A model generated the notes under the pieces. It was not told where the DNA came from. It saw only the letters and a list, made by a program, of their open reading frames with translations, and ran no database searches. Of a DNA stretch of 61,151 nt, positions 16,090-25,521 are shown piece by piece. The stretch comes from JAICLV01 sp036380925 (GTDB lineage Bacteria; Actinomycetota; Actinomycetes; Acidothermales; Acidothermaceae), in assembly GCA_036380925.1 (NCBI GenBank), contig DASVDW010000011.1:1-61151 (forward strand). Direction: 5' to 3'. How positions within the stretch are numbered: the first letter of the stretch is position 1; each line of letters begins with the position of its first letter. Both the position numbers and the translations under genes were made by a program.

Positions 16090-17193
16090 TCAGCGCTGCA
16101 CTCGCGCGCCGGTTCCTTTGACGAGGTTGTCAACTTCTGCCAGGCGCGCCGTCGACGTGTCGCCGGGTGTCGTCATCGCCAGGGCGCCGTGCGCGGCCCC
16201 GTATTCGACGGCGAGCGACAACGGCTTGCCTTCGAGCAGCCCGTAGATGAGTCCTGATGCGAACGAGTCGCCGCCGCCGACGCGGTCGAAGATTTCGGCG
16301 TCAGTCCTCGACGTTGCTTCCGCGAAGCCGGACGCCGCCGACCAGGCGACCGCGCCCCAGTCGTTGCGACTCGCGCTGCGAACGGAGCGCAGCGTCGTCG
16401 CCACCACCTTGAAGTTCGGAAACTCTTGGGCGGCGGTCGAGATCATCGACTTGAAGCCTTCGATCGGCAGCACGCTCAAGTTCTCGTCGGTGCCGGGCAC
16501 GCGCAGGCCGAGGCAGGCCGTGAAGTCTTCTTCGTTGCCGAGCATCACGTCGACGTAGCTGGCGAGACGGCGGTTTACCTCCTGCGCCTTGGTCGGCCCG
16601 CCGACCGCCTTCCACAGGCTCGGTCGGTAGTTCAGGTCGTAGGAGACGACGGCCCCGTGCTTCTTGGCCGCTGCCATCGCAGCTTCGATAACCGCGCTCG
16701 TGTTCGGCGACAGGCCGGCGAAGATGCCGCCGGTGTGAAACCAGCGCACACCGAGGTCACCGAAGAGGTGCTCCCAGTCGACGTCTTCGGGCTTCATCTG
16801 CGACGCGGCAGTGTGCCCGCGGTCGGAGATGCCGAGCGCCCCACGCAGGCCGAACCCGCGCTCGGTGAAGTTCAGGCCGTTGCGCACCGTGCGCCCGACG
16901 CCATCGAACGGCGCCCACTGCACGAAGCTCTGGTCGACGCCGCCTTGCAGCATCAGATCTTCGATGAGGCGGCCGATGTCGTTGTCGGCCAGGCTGGTCA
17001 CGATTCCCGTGCGCAGGCCAAAGCAGCGGCGAAGTCCCCGCGCGACGTTGTACTCGCCGCCGCCCTCCCACACCCGGAACGAGCGCGCCGTCCGCACCCG
17101 GTCCTCGCCGGGGTCGAGCCGGAGCATCACCTCGCCGAGCGACACCTCGTCGTAGCGGCACTCCCCCGCGGGTCTGATCTGGAGTTCGTTCAC
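16090..17193 (-). CDS. PfkB-family sugar kinase, probable 2-keto-3-deoxygluconate kinase
   Basis: A 367-residue ribokinase-fold enzyme. The N-terminal GEVMLRLDPGEDRV and VWEGGGEYNVARGLRRCFG match KdgK-type kinases. The PfkB signature DRVGGGDSFASGLIYGLLEG carries the catalytic base Asp309. With the KDPG aldolase directly upstream, the parsimonious role is phosphorylation of 2-keto-3-deoxygluconate to KDPG. Another sugar or sugar-acid kinase is possible. The start is GTG 17193 with GAGGAGAG upstream, 12 bases after the aldolase stop. Confidence 0.88.
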   Translation of the reverse strand: MNELQIRPAGECRYDEVSLGEVMLRLDPGEDRVRTARSFRVWEGGGEYNVARGLRRCFGLRTGIVTSLADNDIGRLIEDLMLQGGVDQSFVQWAPFDGVGRTVRNGLNFTERGFGLRGALGISDRGHTAASQMKPEDVDWEHLFGDLGVRWFHTGGIFAGLSPNTSAVIEAAMAAAKKHGAVVSYDLNYRPSLWKAVGGPTKAQEVNRRLASYVDVMLGNEEDFTACLGLRVPGTDENLSVLPIEGFKSMISTAAQEFPNFKVVATTLRSVRSASRNDWGAVAWSAASGFAEATSRTDAEIFDRVGGGDSFASGLIYGLLEGKPLSLAVEYGAAHGALAMTTPGDTSTARLAEVDNLVKGTGARVQR

Positions 17194-17205
17194 GACTCTC
17201 CTCGC

Positions 17206-17880
17206 CTAGACACCAGCGGACCCGGGCAGGCTGCGGGTCGTCGTCTCACTGACGAGGCGGGCCGCCGAGCGCGCGGCCTGCTCGATCTCGTCCCACGCGC
17301 CGCGCGCCATCGCGGCCCCCGGCACCATCCAGCTACCGCCAACCGCCAGCACCGCCGGGTGGGCGAGGTAGGCCGCGGCACGAGCCGCGTCGATCCCGCC
17401 GGTCGGCACGAAGCGCAGCGCGGGGAACGGCGCCGCCAGCGCCTTCAGCGTGGCCAGTCCGCCAATCGCCTCTACGGGGAACAGCTTCACGACGTCGAAC
17501 CCGGCCGCGAGCGCGCGCATGATCTCGGTGGCCGTCGCGACACCCGGGAGAAGCGGGACGCCGCGCTCCGCGCACCGCGCCGCGACCCCGTCGTCGAATC
17601 CCGGCGAGACCGCGAACGTCGCGCCCGCGTCGAGCGCGAGATCGACCTGCGCAGCCGACGTGACCGTACCCGCGCCGACCACGATGTCCGTGCGGCCGGC
17701 CAACGCCGAGATCGCGTCGGCCGCGGCGGCCGTGCGGAACGTGATCTCGATGCAGCCGATACCGCCCGCGACGAGCGCGTCGGCAAGCGGCGCCGCGTCG
17801 TCCGGCTTGTCGATCGCGACGACGGGGACGATGCGCAACTGCCCCAGCCGGGCGACGAATTCGCGCGACGCTGCTAGCAC
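17206..17880 (-). CDS. eda: 2-dehydro-3-deoxy-phosphogluconate (KDPG) aldolase
   Basis: A class I aldolase splitting KDPG into pyruvate and glyceraldehyde 3-phosphate. At 224 residues it is close to the usual length. Motifs are IVPVVAIDKPDDA at the N-terminus, GCIEITFRTAAA (catalytic Glu), IVVGAGTVTS, the Schiff-base lysine K132 in VVKLFPVEAIGG, and the phosphate-binding FVPTGGID. The GTG start at 17880 overlaps the last codon and stop of the upstream GMC gene by seven bases. The frame is open far upstream but antisense-like there, so the overlap start is preferred. It gives the operon a clear Entner-Doudoroff-type exit to central metabolism. Confidence 0.94.
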   Translation of the reverse strand: MLAASREFVARLGQLRIVPVVAIDKPDDAAPLADALVAGGIGCIEITFRTAAAADAISALAGRTDIVVGAGTVTSAAQVDLALDAGATFAVSPGFDDGVAARCAERGVPLLPGVATATEIMRALAAGFDVVKLFPVEAIGGLATLKALAAPFPALRFVPTGGIDAARAAAYLAHPAVLAVGGSWMVPGAAMARGAWDEIEQAARSAARLVSETTTRSLPGSAGV

Positions 17881-19391
17881 GTGAGGCCCCCCTTGTCGGC
17901 GATGCGAAGCGCGTTCGCCGCGATCGTGAGCGCCGGGTTGAGCGCGGCGGACGACGGAAAACCGGAGCTGTCCGCGACCCACAGGTTTCGCAGGTCGTGC
18001 GCCCGGCCGACCGGATCGACGACGCTCGTCGCGGGGTCGGCGCCCATCACGGCCGTGCCGCACATGTGGGAGTTGGTCTCGATGCCCATGCGCTGGCTGA
18101 AGACCAGCGGGTAGCCGGCATTGCGCAGCAGCCGGCGCATGCGGCGAAGCAACTGCGCATGCGGTCGCAGGTTGTTGGGTCGCCAGGTCACCTCGATGCG
18201 CCCGCCGGCGCCGACCCGCACCCGATTGTCGGCGCGCGGCAGGTCCTCGGTGGTGAGGTAGAGGTCGATGCTGTGGGCGGTCGCCATCTCGAGCAACGGC
18301 ATCGGCACGAAGCGGCGCGCCGGCTTGACCATCGGGCCCTGCAGCTTGCCGAGCATCTGCACGTTCCCGAGCGGCCAGCTTCGGTCGCCACCCTCGAAGT
18401 ACCAGTCGTTGAGACCCAGGGTCTTCTGGAACGTGGAGCGGTTCCGCCGCCGCGGATCGATCCCGACCAGGAAGGTGCTGTTGTGCACCATGTAATTGCG
18501 CCCGAGCTGGTCCGACGAATTCGCCAGGCCGCGGGGGTGCGTGTCCGACGCCGACGACAACAGCAGCGCGGTCGTGTTGACCGCACCCGCCGCGAGCACG
18601 AACCTCGACCCGGTGATCCTCACGGTCCGCCCGCCGCGGTGCGCGACCGCCGCGATCACTTGCTCGCCACCGGCATCGGTCTCGAGCTTCTCCACTCGGG
18701 TTCCGGTCAGCAGCCGCACCGACGGGCTTTCGAGCGCCGGGGCGATCATCGCCGTCTCGGCGTCCGACTTCGCGCCGACCCGGCACGGGAATCCGTCGCA
18801 AGTGCGGCAACGGATGCACTTCCCAGCGTCGCTGAAGTCGACGCCGAGCGGTAGCTGAAACGGGTGCAGACCCTCATGTTCGAAGCTGGCGGCGAGTTCG
18901 GCGACGGCGGCATCGTGCTCCATCGGCGGATACGGGTACGGGCCGGACCGTGGCGGTGCGGTGGGATCGCCCGAGTCGTCGCCGTGCACCTTCAGCATGC
19001 GCTCGGCCTGCGCGTAGTACGGCTCGAGATCGCCGTAACTGATCGGCCACGCCGGCGACACGCCGTCGGCATGCTCGATGGCCTCGAAGTCGCGCTCGCG
19101 GAGTCGGGGCAGGCACGCGCCGTACACCTTCGTGTTGCCGCCGACGAAGTAGTGGACGCCGGGCATGAACCACGCGTTGCCCAGCACGTCGTACCACCGC
19201 TCCGCATTCTTGTAGCGGCCGTGCAGGAAGACTTCCTCCGGCGACCAGTTCTGGGGTTCGCGCGGCAGGTAGTCACCGCGTTCGACGACGAGCACCGACG
19301 CACCGGACGACGCGAGCGCGCGGGCGATCGCGCCGCCACCCATGCCGGAACCGATGACGACCACGTCAGCGGAGAACTCGTCTTCGGTCAC
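17874..19391 (-). CDS. GMC family oxidoreductase (pyranose-oxidase-like branch)
   Basis: A 505-residue flavoenzyme, distinct from the other GMC protein of this operon. The FAD motif is VVVIGSGMGGGAIARAL. A cysteine-rich insert GKCIRCRTCDGFPCRVGAKS (about residues 190-209) marks a GMC subgroup with possible metal or structural cysteines. The catalytic pair is His442 in NSHMCGTAVMG and Asn485 in SAALNPALTIAANALR. This arrangement resembles bacterial pyranose oxidase / glycoside 3-oxidase relatives, from memory of the family and not from a search. Oxidation of an intact glycoside or sugar ring is therefore a reasonable inference. The GTG start overlaps the GH88 stop (GTGA). Confidence 0.88.
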   Translation of the reverse strand: MTEDEFSADVVVIGSGMGGGAIARALASSGASVLVVERGDYLPREPQNWSPEEVFLHGRYKNAERWYDVLGNAWFMPGVHYFVGGNTKVYGACLPRLRERDFEAIEHADGVSPAWPISYGDLEPYYAQAERMLKVHGDDSGDPTAPPRSGPYPYPPMEHDAAVAELAASFEHEGLHPFQLPLGVDFSDAGKCIRCRTCDGFPCRVGAKSDAETAMIAPALESPSVRLLTGTRVEKLETDAGGEQVIAAVAHRGGRTVRITGSRFVLAAGAVNTTALLLSSASDTHPRGLANSSDQLGRNYMVHNSTFLVGIDPRRRNRSTFQKTLGLNDWYFEGGDRSWPLGNVQMLGKLQGPMVKPARRFVPMPLLEMATAHSIDLYLTTEDLPRADNRVRVGAGGRIEVTWRPNNLRPHAQLLRRMRRLLRNAGYPLVFSQRMGIETNSHMCGTAVMGADPATSVVDPVGRAHDLRNLWVADSSGFPSSAALNPALTIAANALRIADKGGLTC

Positions 19392-20563
19392 GACCGACCT
19401 CGCGACCGGGCGTTCTCGACCTGGTCCAGCGCCTCGAGGAACCAGTAGTCGCCCCACATCACCGACTCGTCGACACCGAGCCCTTTGGCCTGGTGGTAGA
19501 TGCCGTGCTTCAGCACGCCCTCCCACGCGGGATCATCGGCGGCGAGAAACTCCGGCTCGCACAGCCGCTGCAGGATGCGCAACGCGTACCTGCCGTACAA
19601 GGTCGCCGCCTCCTCGTCGGAGATCAAACCGGCGAGTTGCCACATACCCGACGCCGCGACGGCTGCCGCCGAGCTCTCATATGGCACGGCCGGATCGGGC
19701 TCTTCCCAGTCGTTCGGCGGCACCAGCCGATCGCCGGTGCGCTCGATGTAGAAGTCGGCGCAAGCCCGGGCCGTGGCGAGGAACCGCCGGTCGCCCGTGT
19801 AGCGGTACGCGGTGCCGAACCCGTGGATCGCCCAACCCTGGCCGCGGGCCCACGAGCCGTCCGAACGCCAACCCTGCTGGGTGGTCTGCCGCAGAAACTG
19901 GCCGGAGCCGAGGTCGAACAACGCTTCGTGGGCGGTGCTGCCGTCACCGCGGACAAGATATCGCCGGGTGGTGTGGCAGTGCTGCGTGGCGACCTCGGCC
20001 AGCGCCACGTCGTCCGTCTGCAACGCGGCGTGGAAGACGATCCCGACGTTCATCATGATGTCGATGAAAATGCTGTCGGCGGCGAGAAAGCTCCGCAGGT
20101 AGCGCCCGGCCGTGTTGAAGCGGCGGCCCATCGTCTGCCCCGCGCGCACCACGACCGCGTCGAGTTCGTCGCGACCGGTGGCTTCGTGCCAGCGATGCCA
20201 CGTCGGCCAGAACAAGAAGCCGAGGTCGTGGACAGACTCGTCGTCCTTGCGGTGCTTGATCAGCTGCGAGTAGTGCTCGGCCTTCGCGCGGTACCAGTCA
20301 CCCGCTCTCGGTGCGAGCAACCACAACTGCCCGCCAAGGAACCCCTCGCACCAGTTGGTCCACGCCTCGCCGTCGGTGACCCACCGGCCGCCTTGCGTGT
20401 AAAGGGGAAAGTCATCCGGGTGCTGCTCGACCAGGTCGCGGACCTTCGTCGCCGCCGTTTCCCACGCCCGTTCGAAGCAACGCAGCGCCCCGGACTCGGG
20501 AAGCGCAGCCGAAGGAACCTCGACGACGAGCGGCTTTCGAGCAGCCAACACCGAGGCGCTCAT
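19388..20563 (-). CDS. GH88 unsaturated glucuronyl hydrolase
   Basis: Hydrates and cleaves the 4,5-unsaturated uronic acid from the non-reducing end of oligosaccharides made by polysaccharide lyases, releasing 5-keto-4-deoxyuronate. At 391 residues it has normal length for this (alpha/alpha)6 barrel and no signal peptide, so it acts in the cytosol on imported substrate. The two catalytic-site aspartates of the family are recognisable: D113 in SVHDLGF and D168 in DSIFIDIMMNVG. WARGQGWAIHGF, ESSAAAVAASGMWQLA and WGDYWFLEAL are further family motifs. ATG 20563 overlaps the ALDH stop (ATGA). Confidence 0.92.
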   Translation of the reverse strand: MSASVLAARKPLVVEVPSAALPESGALRCFERAWETAATKVRDLVEQHPDDFPLYTQGGRWVTDGEAWTNWCEGFLGGQLWLLAPRAGDWYRAKAEHYSQLIKHRKDDESVHDLGFLFWPTWHRWHEATGRDELDAVVVRAGQTMGRRFNTAGRYLRSFLAADSIFIDIMMNVGIVFHAALQTDDVALAEVATQHCHTTRRYLVRGDGSTAHEALFDLGSGQFLRQTTQQGWRSDGSWARGQGWAIHGFGTAYRYTGDRRFLATARACADFYIERTGDRLVPPNDWEEPDPAVPYESSAAAVAASGMWQLAGLISDEEAATLYGRYALRILQRLCEPEFLAADDPAWEGVLKHGIYHQAKGLGVDESVMWGDYWFLEALDQVENARSRGRS

Positions 20564-22056
20564 GCGGCGCCCCCCGGCGTGCTCCACCAGTTGGTGCGCG
20601 GCCCGACGTGCACCTGGATCGTCTTGGTCTCGGTGAACGCGTCGATCGCCTGGCGGCCCAACTCACGCCCCAAGCCACTCGCCCCCATGCCGCCGAACGG
20701 CAACTCCGGATAGCCGTCCATCCAGGTGTTGACCCAGATGGTTCCTGCGCGCAGCTCCCGCGAGACCCGCAGCGCGGTGTCGACGTCACGCGTCCAAACG
20801 CCCGCCGACAAGCCGTACATCGTGCCGTTAGCGATCCGGATCGCCTCCTCGGCGTCGCGGAAGGTGAGCAGCGACAACACCGGGCCGAAGATCTCCTCGG
20901 TCGCGATCGACATCTGCGGCTGCACCGATGTGAACACCGTCGGCGCGTAGAACCGGCCCGACGGCGTGGCCAACCGCTGGCCGCCGAGCAGCAGCTGCGC
21001 GCCCTGCTGCGTGCCTTCCTCGACGTACCGGGTGATCGTCGCGAGCTGCTGTTCGTTCACGATCGCGCCGACTTTCGTCGACTCCTGCAACGGATCGCCG
21101 ACCGCAACCCGCTTCGCCCGCTCGACGATCGGCTGCTGCAGTTCGTCGCGAATGCTCTCGTGCACGAGCACTCGGCTGCCGCTGTTGCAGCACTCCCCTT
21201 GGTTGAAGTAGACGCCGAAGACGACGGCGTCGAGCGCGGCCTCCAGGTCGGCGTCCGGGAAGACGATCTGCGGGTTCTTGCCGCCGAGTTCGAGTTCGAC
21301 CTTCTTCAGCTGTTCACCGGCGCGCGCGGCCACCTGGCGACCGACGCGGGTCGAACCGGTGAACGAGAGCATGTCGACGCCGTCCTGCCCACACAGTTGC
21401 GCACCGAGCGCGCCGGCGCCGGTGATCACGTTGACCACGCCGTCGGGGACACCGGCCTCGCGAACGAGCTGCGCGAGCAGCACCGTGGTGCCCGACGTGA
21501 GCTCGCTGGGTTTGATCACCGCGGTGCACCCGACGGCGAGGGCGAACGGCAGCTTCTGGCTGATGATGAGCAGCGGGAAGTTCCAGGGTGTGATCATCGC
21601 GACGACGCCGACCGGCTCCCGCAGCACCACGGCGAACATGTCGTCGCCCAGCCCGTTGTGCGCGTCGCCGTAGGCATGCCGGGCGAGCGTCGCGGCGTAG
21701 TCCCACAGGTCGGCCGCCGACTCCACCTCGCCACGTGCCTGCGCGATCGGCTTGCCACTTTCCAAGACCTCGACGGCGGCGAGCGTTTCGACGTCACGCC
21801 TGATGAGCGCGGCCACCGCACTGAGGGCACGCGCGCGGTCGGCGCCACGCTGCCTGCGCCATGGGCCTTCGTCGAACGCGCGCCGCGCGGCCCGCACGGC
21901 CCGCTCGACATCCGCGGCGTCGGCCTTCGGGTAGGAGCTGACGACGACGTCGTGCGCGGGGCTGCGCCGCTCGAACCTTTCACCGCCGGTGGCTTCGACG
22001 GACGAGCCGTCGATGAACATCAGCCGGTCGGCCTTGGCGATGGTGGGAGTGGTCAC
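20560..22056 (-). CDS. NAD(P)-dependent aldehyde dehydrogenase
   Basis: A 498-residue enzyme of the ALDH superfamily. Visible are the cofactor-site VAMITPWNFPLLI, the KPSELT lysine region, FTGSTRVGR, the general base glutamate in ELELGGKNP and the catalytic Cys290 in FNQGECCNSGSR. The late EEIFGPVLSLL and PFGGMGASGLGRE motifs are also present. It oxidises an aldehyde to the acid; the physiological substrate is unknown but should be an operon intermediate, possibly from a GMC enzyme or the hydratase. The start is GTG 22056 with GGAGG seven bases upstream. This is one of the few operon junctions (30 bases) with a clear independent ribosome site. Confidence 0.93.
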   Translation of the reverse strand: MTTPTIAKADRLMFIDGSSVEATGGERFERRSPAHDVVVSSYPKADAADVERAVRAARRAFDEGPWRRQRGADRARALSAVAALIRRDVETLAAVEVLESGKPIAQARGEVESAADLWDYAATLARHAYGDAHNGLGDDMFAVVLREPVGVVAMITPWNFPLLIISQKLPFALAVGCTAVIKPSELTSGTTVLLAQLVREAGVPDGVVNVITGAGALGAQLCGQDGVDMLSFTGSTRVGRQVAARAGEQLKKVELELGGKNPQIVFPDADLEAALDAVVFGVYFNQGECCNSGSRVLVHESIRDELQQPIVERAKRVAVGDPLQESTKVGAIVNEQQLATITRYVEEGTQQGAQLLLGGQRLATPSGRFYAPTVFTSVQPQMSIATEEIFGPVLSLLTFRDAEEAIRIANGTMYGLSAGVWTRDVDTALRVSRELRAGTIWVNTWMDGYPELPFGGMGASGLGRELGRQAIDAFTETKTIQVHVGPRTNWWSTPGGAA

Positions 22057-22085
22057 GAACGATCCTCCGGGGCGCGGGTGTCGGC

Positions 22086-22877
22086 TCAATGGCCGGTGAA
22101 GTCGGGGTTGCGGCGTTCGCGGAAGGCCGCGACGCCTTCGGCAAGGTCTTGCGTGGTGGCGGCCACTGCGCCCGCGAGTGGCTCGAGATAGCGGCTCGAA
22201 CCGCCCGCGGCGGCGGCGTCGATCAGCTGCTTCGCCAGCCGGACGGCGACGGGCGCCCCGCCCACGATGTCGTCGAGGAGCCGGCGGACGCACGCGTCGA
22301 GCTCTGCGCTGCTCGCGACCGAGGTGGCAAGCCCCCACGCGAGTGCGGTCGACGCATCGATCAGCCGCCGGGCGACGCAGATCTCCTTCGCTCGCGACGG
22401 CCCGACCAGCCGGGTGAGCCTTTCGGTCCCGCCCCAGCCAGGTACGGTCCCGAGACCGACCTCGGGCAACCCGACTCGCGCGTGCTCGGCCATGACGCGG
22501 AAGTCCGCCGCGAGCGCCAGCTCGAGCCCACCGCCGAACGCGTCACCATGCAGCACCGCGACAGTCGGCTGCGGGAGGCTCGCGATCGCGCCGAAGACCC
22601 GATGGCCCTTCGTCGTCCAGGTGCTCCACATCTGCGTCGGCGCGAGTTCGGCGAAGCGGCCGATGTCGGCGCCGACGCAAAACGCGCGGTCTCCGGCAGC
22701 GCGAAGCACCACCACGCGCGCGTCGGACGCTGCGCATTCGGCGACCGCTCCCCCGAGTTCATCGAGCATTTCAGGGGTGAGCGCGTTGAGCTTGGCCGGG
22801 CGCTCGACGCTCACCGTCGCGATGACGCCGTCGCGAGTGAGCGTCACCCGGCCCTCGACGCCCACCACCGACGTCAT
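22086..22877 (-). CDS. Enoyl-CoA hydratase/isomerase (crotonase) family protein
   Basis: A 263-residue crotonase-fold enzyme acting on an acyl-CoA. The oxyanion-hole segments are CVGADI and HGDAFGGGLELA. Both hydratase glutamates are in place, E119 (GGGLEL) and E139 (GLPEVGLGTVPG), so water addition or removal is chemically plausible. Lyase or isomerase activity cannot be excluded. It starts ATG 22877, overlapping the CoA-transferase stop (ATGA). Its presence beside a CoA-transferase suggests a CoA-thioester step in this otherwise sugar-acid operon. Confidence 0.92.
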   Translation of the reverse strand: MTSVVGVEGRVTLTRDGVIATVSVERPAKLNALTPEMLDELGGAVAECAASDARVVVLRAAGDRAFCVGADIGRFAELAPTQMWSTWTTKGHRVFGAIASLPQPTVAVLHGDAFGGGLELALAADFRVMAEHARVGLPEVGLGTVPGWGGTERLTRLVGPSRAKEICVARRLIDASTALAWGLATSVASSAELDACVRRLLDDIVGGAPVAVRLAKQLIDAAAAGGSSRYLEPLAGAVAATTQDLAEGVAAFRERRNPDFTGH

Positions 22878-24463
22878 CGCGCACTCCTTGCCAGCACGGC
22901 GCCCGCACCTTCGCGAAACAGCGCGGCGTCCATCTCGGTGACGTCGTCCGCGACCAGCAACGGGAATTTCGCCATACCGAGAACGTCTCTCTCGAGGTCG
23001 ATGCCCGGAGCGATCTCGACGACGGTCAGGCCGTGCTCGCGCAACTCGAGCACGCATCGCTCGGTGACGTAGAGCACCCGCTGGCCCTGCGCCAACGCGC
23101 GTCTGCCGGAGAAGGTGATCGCGCTCACCTGCTCGACGAACTTCGGCAGCCGGCCCTCGCGCCGGATCACCACCCGGCCGTCCTCGACCGCGATCTCGCG
23201 GCCGCCCGCGGTGAACGCCCCGCTGAAGACGATGCTGCGGGCCCGCGAGGTGATGTCGGCGAAGCCACCGACGCCAGCGGTGACGTGGCGGCGTGACGGC
23301 AGGTGGTGCACATTGACGTTGCCGAACTGGTCGACCTCGAGGAACGACAGCATCGCGTGGTCGAAGCCGGCGCCCTGCAGGAGGGTGAACTGGTCGACGC
23401 TCGGCAGCAACGCCTCGGCGTTCAGCGCGCAACCGAACGCGAACCCGGTCAAGGGAACACCGCCGACGGCGCCTTGCTCGATCACCCAAGTGACCTCGTC
23501 GCCGAGACCTTCTTCAACGAGGATGTGCGGGACGAGCGCCGAGATGCCGAAGCCGAGGTTGACGACGTCGTCGGGGGCGAGTTCGGCGGCGGCGCGGCGG
23601 GCGATGACCTTCTCGATCGACCAGTCGACGGGTTCGATCACGGTCAGGGGACGCCGAACCTGGCCGCTCAGCGCGGGGTCGTACGGCGTCTGCGTGGTCT
23701 GCCACTGGTCAGGCGCGACGACGATCGCGTCGACCAGGACACCAGGCAGCCGAACCGCCTGCGCAGCAAGGCTTCCCGCCTTGGCCAACCGCTTCACCTG
23801 GGCGATCACCACGCCGCCGTTGTTGTGCGCGGCGTACGCGAGGTCGAGCGCACCGAGCGGTGAACCTTCGTCCTCGAATGTGAGATTGCCGTGTTCGTCG
23901 GCCGTTGTCGCCCGAACGATGGCGACGTTCGGAACGACCGCGGGAAAGAACAGCCACTCCTTCCCGCGAAGACTGCTGACCTCGACAATGTCTTCCTTCG
24001 TGCGGTTGTTCATGCGGCCGCCCGACTGGCGCGGGTCGATGAAGGTGTCGAGTCCGACGTGGGTGAACACACCGGGTTGGCCGGCGGCCCCGGCCCGGTG
24101 CATCTGGAACAGCACGCCGGACGGGAAGTTGTACGCCTCGATCGCGTCGTCCTCGATGAGCCGCCAGATCGCGGGCGGCTCGGCGGACGACGGCCCGCTC
24201 GGAAGCGAACCCGCGACCACGCGCGAGATCAGGCCATCGCCCGCGAGCCGGTCGACCCCGGCCACTCCGTACATGTCGCCCGCGGCGATCGGCATGACGA
24301 CCGTCAAACCGAAAGGACCTTCACCGTCGGCGAACCGATCGCTGATGCCGCGCAGCACGTCGTCCGGGCACCCGAGAGCGGACGACGACGAGATGCTGAC
24401 GGTGTCGCCGTCGTGGATCAAGGCAGCGGCGGCGCGGGCGGAGAGCACGGGTACGGATCGCAT
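22874..24463 (-). CDS. Fused alpha/beta acyl-CoA:carboxylate CoA-transferase (family I)
   Basis: A protein of about 529 residues containing both CoA-transferase halves. The N-terminal half includes VPVLSARAAAALIHDGDTVSI, and the C-terminal half carries the catalytic glutamate E329 in WVIEQGAVGGVP. It resembles propionate CoA-transferase/YdiF-type enzymes, which move CoA from acetyl- or succinyl-CoA to a small carboxylic acid via a glutamyl-CoA intermediate. It probably activates a carboxylate for the adjacent hydratase. ATG 24463 fits the family start. An in-frame TTG at 24508 overlaps the upstream stop as TTGA and would match the coupling seen elsewhere in the operon. Confidence 0.9.
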   Translation of the reverse strand: MRSVPVLSARAAAALIHDGDTVSISSSSALGCPDDVLRGISDRFADGEGPFGLTVVMPIAAGDMYGVAGVDRLAGDGLISRVVAGSLPSGPSSAEPPAIWRLIEDDAIEAYNFPSGVLFQMHRAGAAGQPGVFTHVGLDTFIDPRQSGGRMNNRTKEDIVEVSSLRGKEWLFFPAVVPNVAIVRATTADEHGNLTFEDEGSPLGALDLAYAAHNNGGVVIAQVKRLAKAGSLAAQAVRLPGVLVDAIVVAPDQWQTTQTPYDPALSGQVRRPLTVIEPVDWSIEKVIARRAAAELAPDDVVNLGFGISALVPHILVEEGLGDEVTWVIEQGAVGGVPLTGFAFGCALNAEALLPSVDQFTLLQGAGFDHAMLSFLEVDQFGNVNVHHLPSRRHVTAGVGGFADITSRARSIVFSGAFTAGGREIAVEDGRVVIRREGRLPKFVEQVSAITFSGRRALAQGQRVLYVTERCVLELREHGLTVVEIAPGIDLERDVLGMAKFPLLVADDVTEMDAALFREGAGAVLARSAR

Positions 24464-24504
24464 CTGGCTGTTGTTTCCTCTGTTTTCTCTTGTCTGGGCT
24501 CTCG

Positions 24505-25521
24505 TCAAGCGGCCGTTGGCGCGAGGTGCACGTCGACCGGTCGCCGACTGTCGGCAGATTCCTGCGCGGCGAGAGCGACTGCCAGTGCTCGGGCGCCCTC
24601 GACGCCGGTGACGGTCGGGCGGCCACCACCCGCCACAGCGGCGTGGAATCCCTCGAGGATGATCTGGTAGAGATCGCGCCGATCATCGACGGGAATGTCG
24701 CGGGGCCCGTTGGCGTCGACGAGCCGAACTTCGCCGACCGGATCTTGGGTCATGACGCCGGTCGCGGTGATCGACCCGCTCGTGCCGTGCACCTCGAGGC
24801 TGGTCTTCGCGAAGCCGATCGTGAAGGCGTCGTGCGTCTGCGCGAGGACTCCGTCGCCGTAGCGGATCACCGTCATGGCGGTGTCGTACGCGCCCGAACC
24901 CCACGACCCCTGGCTCGTCGCGACCGCGGTCACGACGAGGGGTGGCATCGGCAAGATCGCGTTGATCGCCGACGCGTCGTGGCAGGTGACGTCGAGGATC
25001 ACGCCACCGCCGGGGACGGCGTCAAGTCGCCAGCCGCGCAACCGCTCGGGCAGCAGAACCGCGTGGGCGACGCGGACGGCGAGCGGCGTGCCGATCGCTC
25101 CGTCACGCACCAACCGCTGCACGGTGCGATGCGTGCCCGCACCGGGCAGGTGGTGGTTCACCGCGAAGACGACGCCGGCACGTTCGGCGGCGTCCACCAT
25201 GGCCATCGCGTCGGCGTAGGTCAGCGCGAGCGGCTTTTCGCACAGCACGTGCTTGCCGGCGTCGATCGCGGCCATCGCCTGCGCGTGGTGCTTGTCGTTC
25301 GTGCTGCTGACGTAGACGGCCGTGATGTCGCTGCGATCGAGCAACTCGGCGGCGTCGTCGGTGGCGACGTCGAGCCCGTGCGCGGTCGCGTAGCTTCGGG
25401 CGCGGTCGGCCTTGCCGCTGAGAACGCCGACGACGTCGTCGCCCGCGGCACGGAACGCCGGAATCATCCGGGTGGCGGCGATGTCGCTCGCACCCATCAA
25501 CCCCCAGCGCAACTTGGTCAT
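24505..25521 (-). CDS. Gfo/Idh/MocA family NAD(P)-dependent oxidoreductase
   Basis: A 338-residue enzyme with an N-terminal Rossmann fold (RWGLMGASDIAATRMIPAF) and the family signature CEKPLALT (about residues 93-100). The C-terminal sheet domain includes the active-site type motif LDVTCHDASAINAIL. These enzymes interconvert sugar hydroxyls and ketones, or oxidise inositols and glucosides. It may reduce or oxidise a keto-sugar in the GH88 pathway, where KduI/KduD homologues are not present. ATG 25521 has AGGAG six bases upstream and overlaps the lacI stop (ATGA). Confidence 0.92.
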   Translation of the reverse strand: MTKLRWGLMGASDIAATRMIPAFRAAGDDVVGVLSGKADRARSYATAHGLDVATDDAAELLDRSDITAVYVSSTNDKHHAQAMAAIDAGKHVLCEKPLALTYADAMAMVDAAERAGVVFAVNHHLPGAGTHRTVQRLVRDGAIGTPLAVRVAHAVLLPERLRGWRLDAVPGGGVILDVTCHDASAINAILPMPPLVVTAVATSQGSWGSGAYDTAMTVIRYGDGVLAQTHDAFTIGFAKTSLEVHGTSGSITATGVMTQDPVGEVRLVDANGPRDIPVDDRRDLYQIILEGFHAAVAGGGRPTVTGVEGARALAVALAAQESADSRRPVDVHLAPTAA

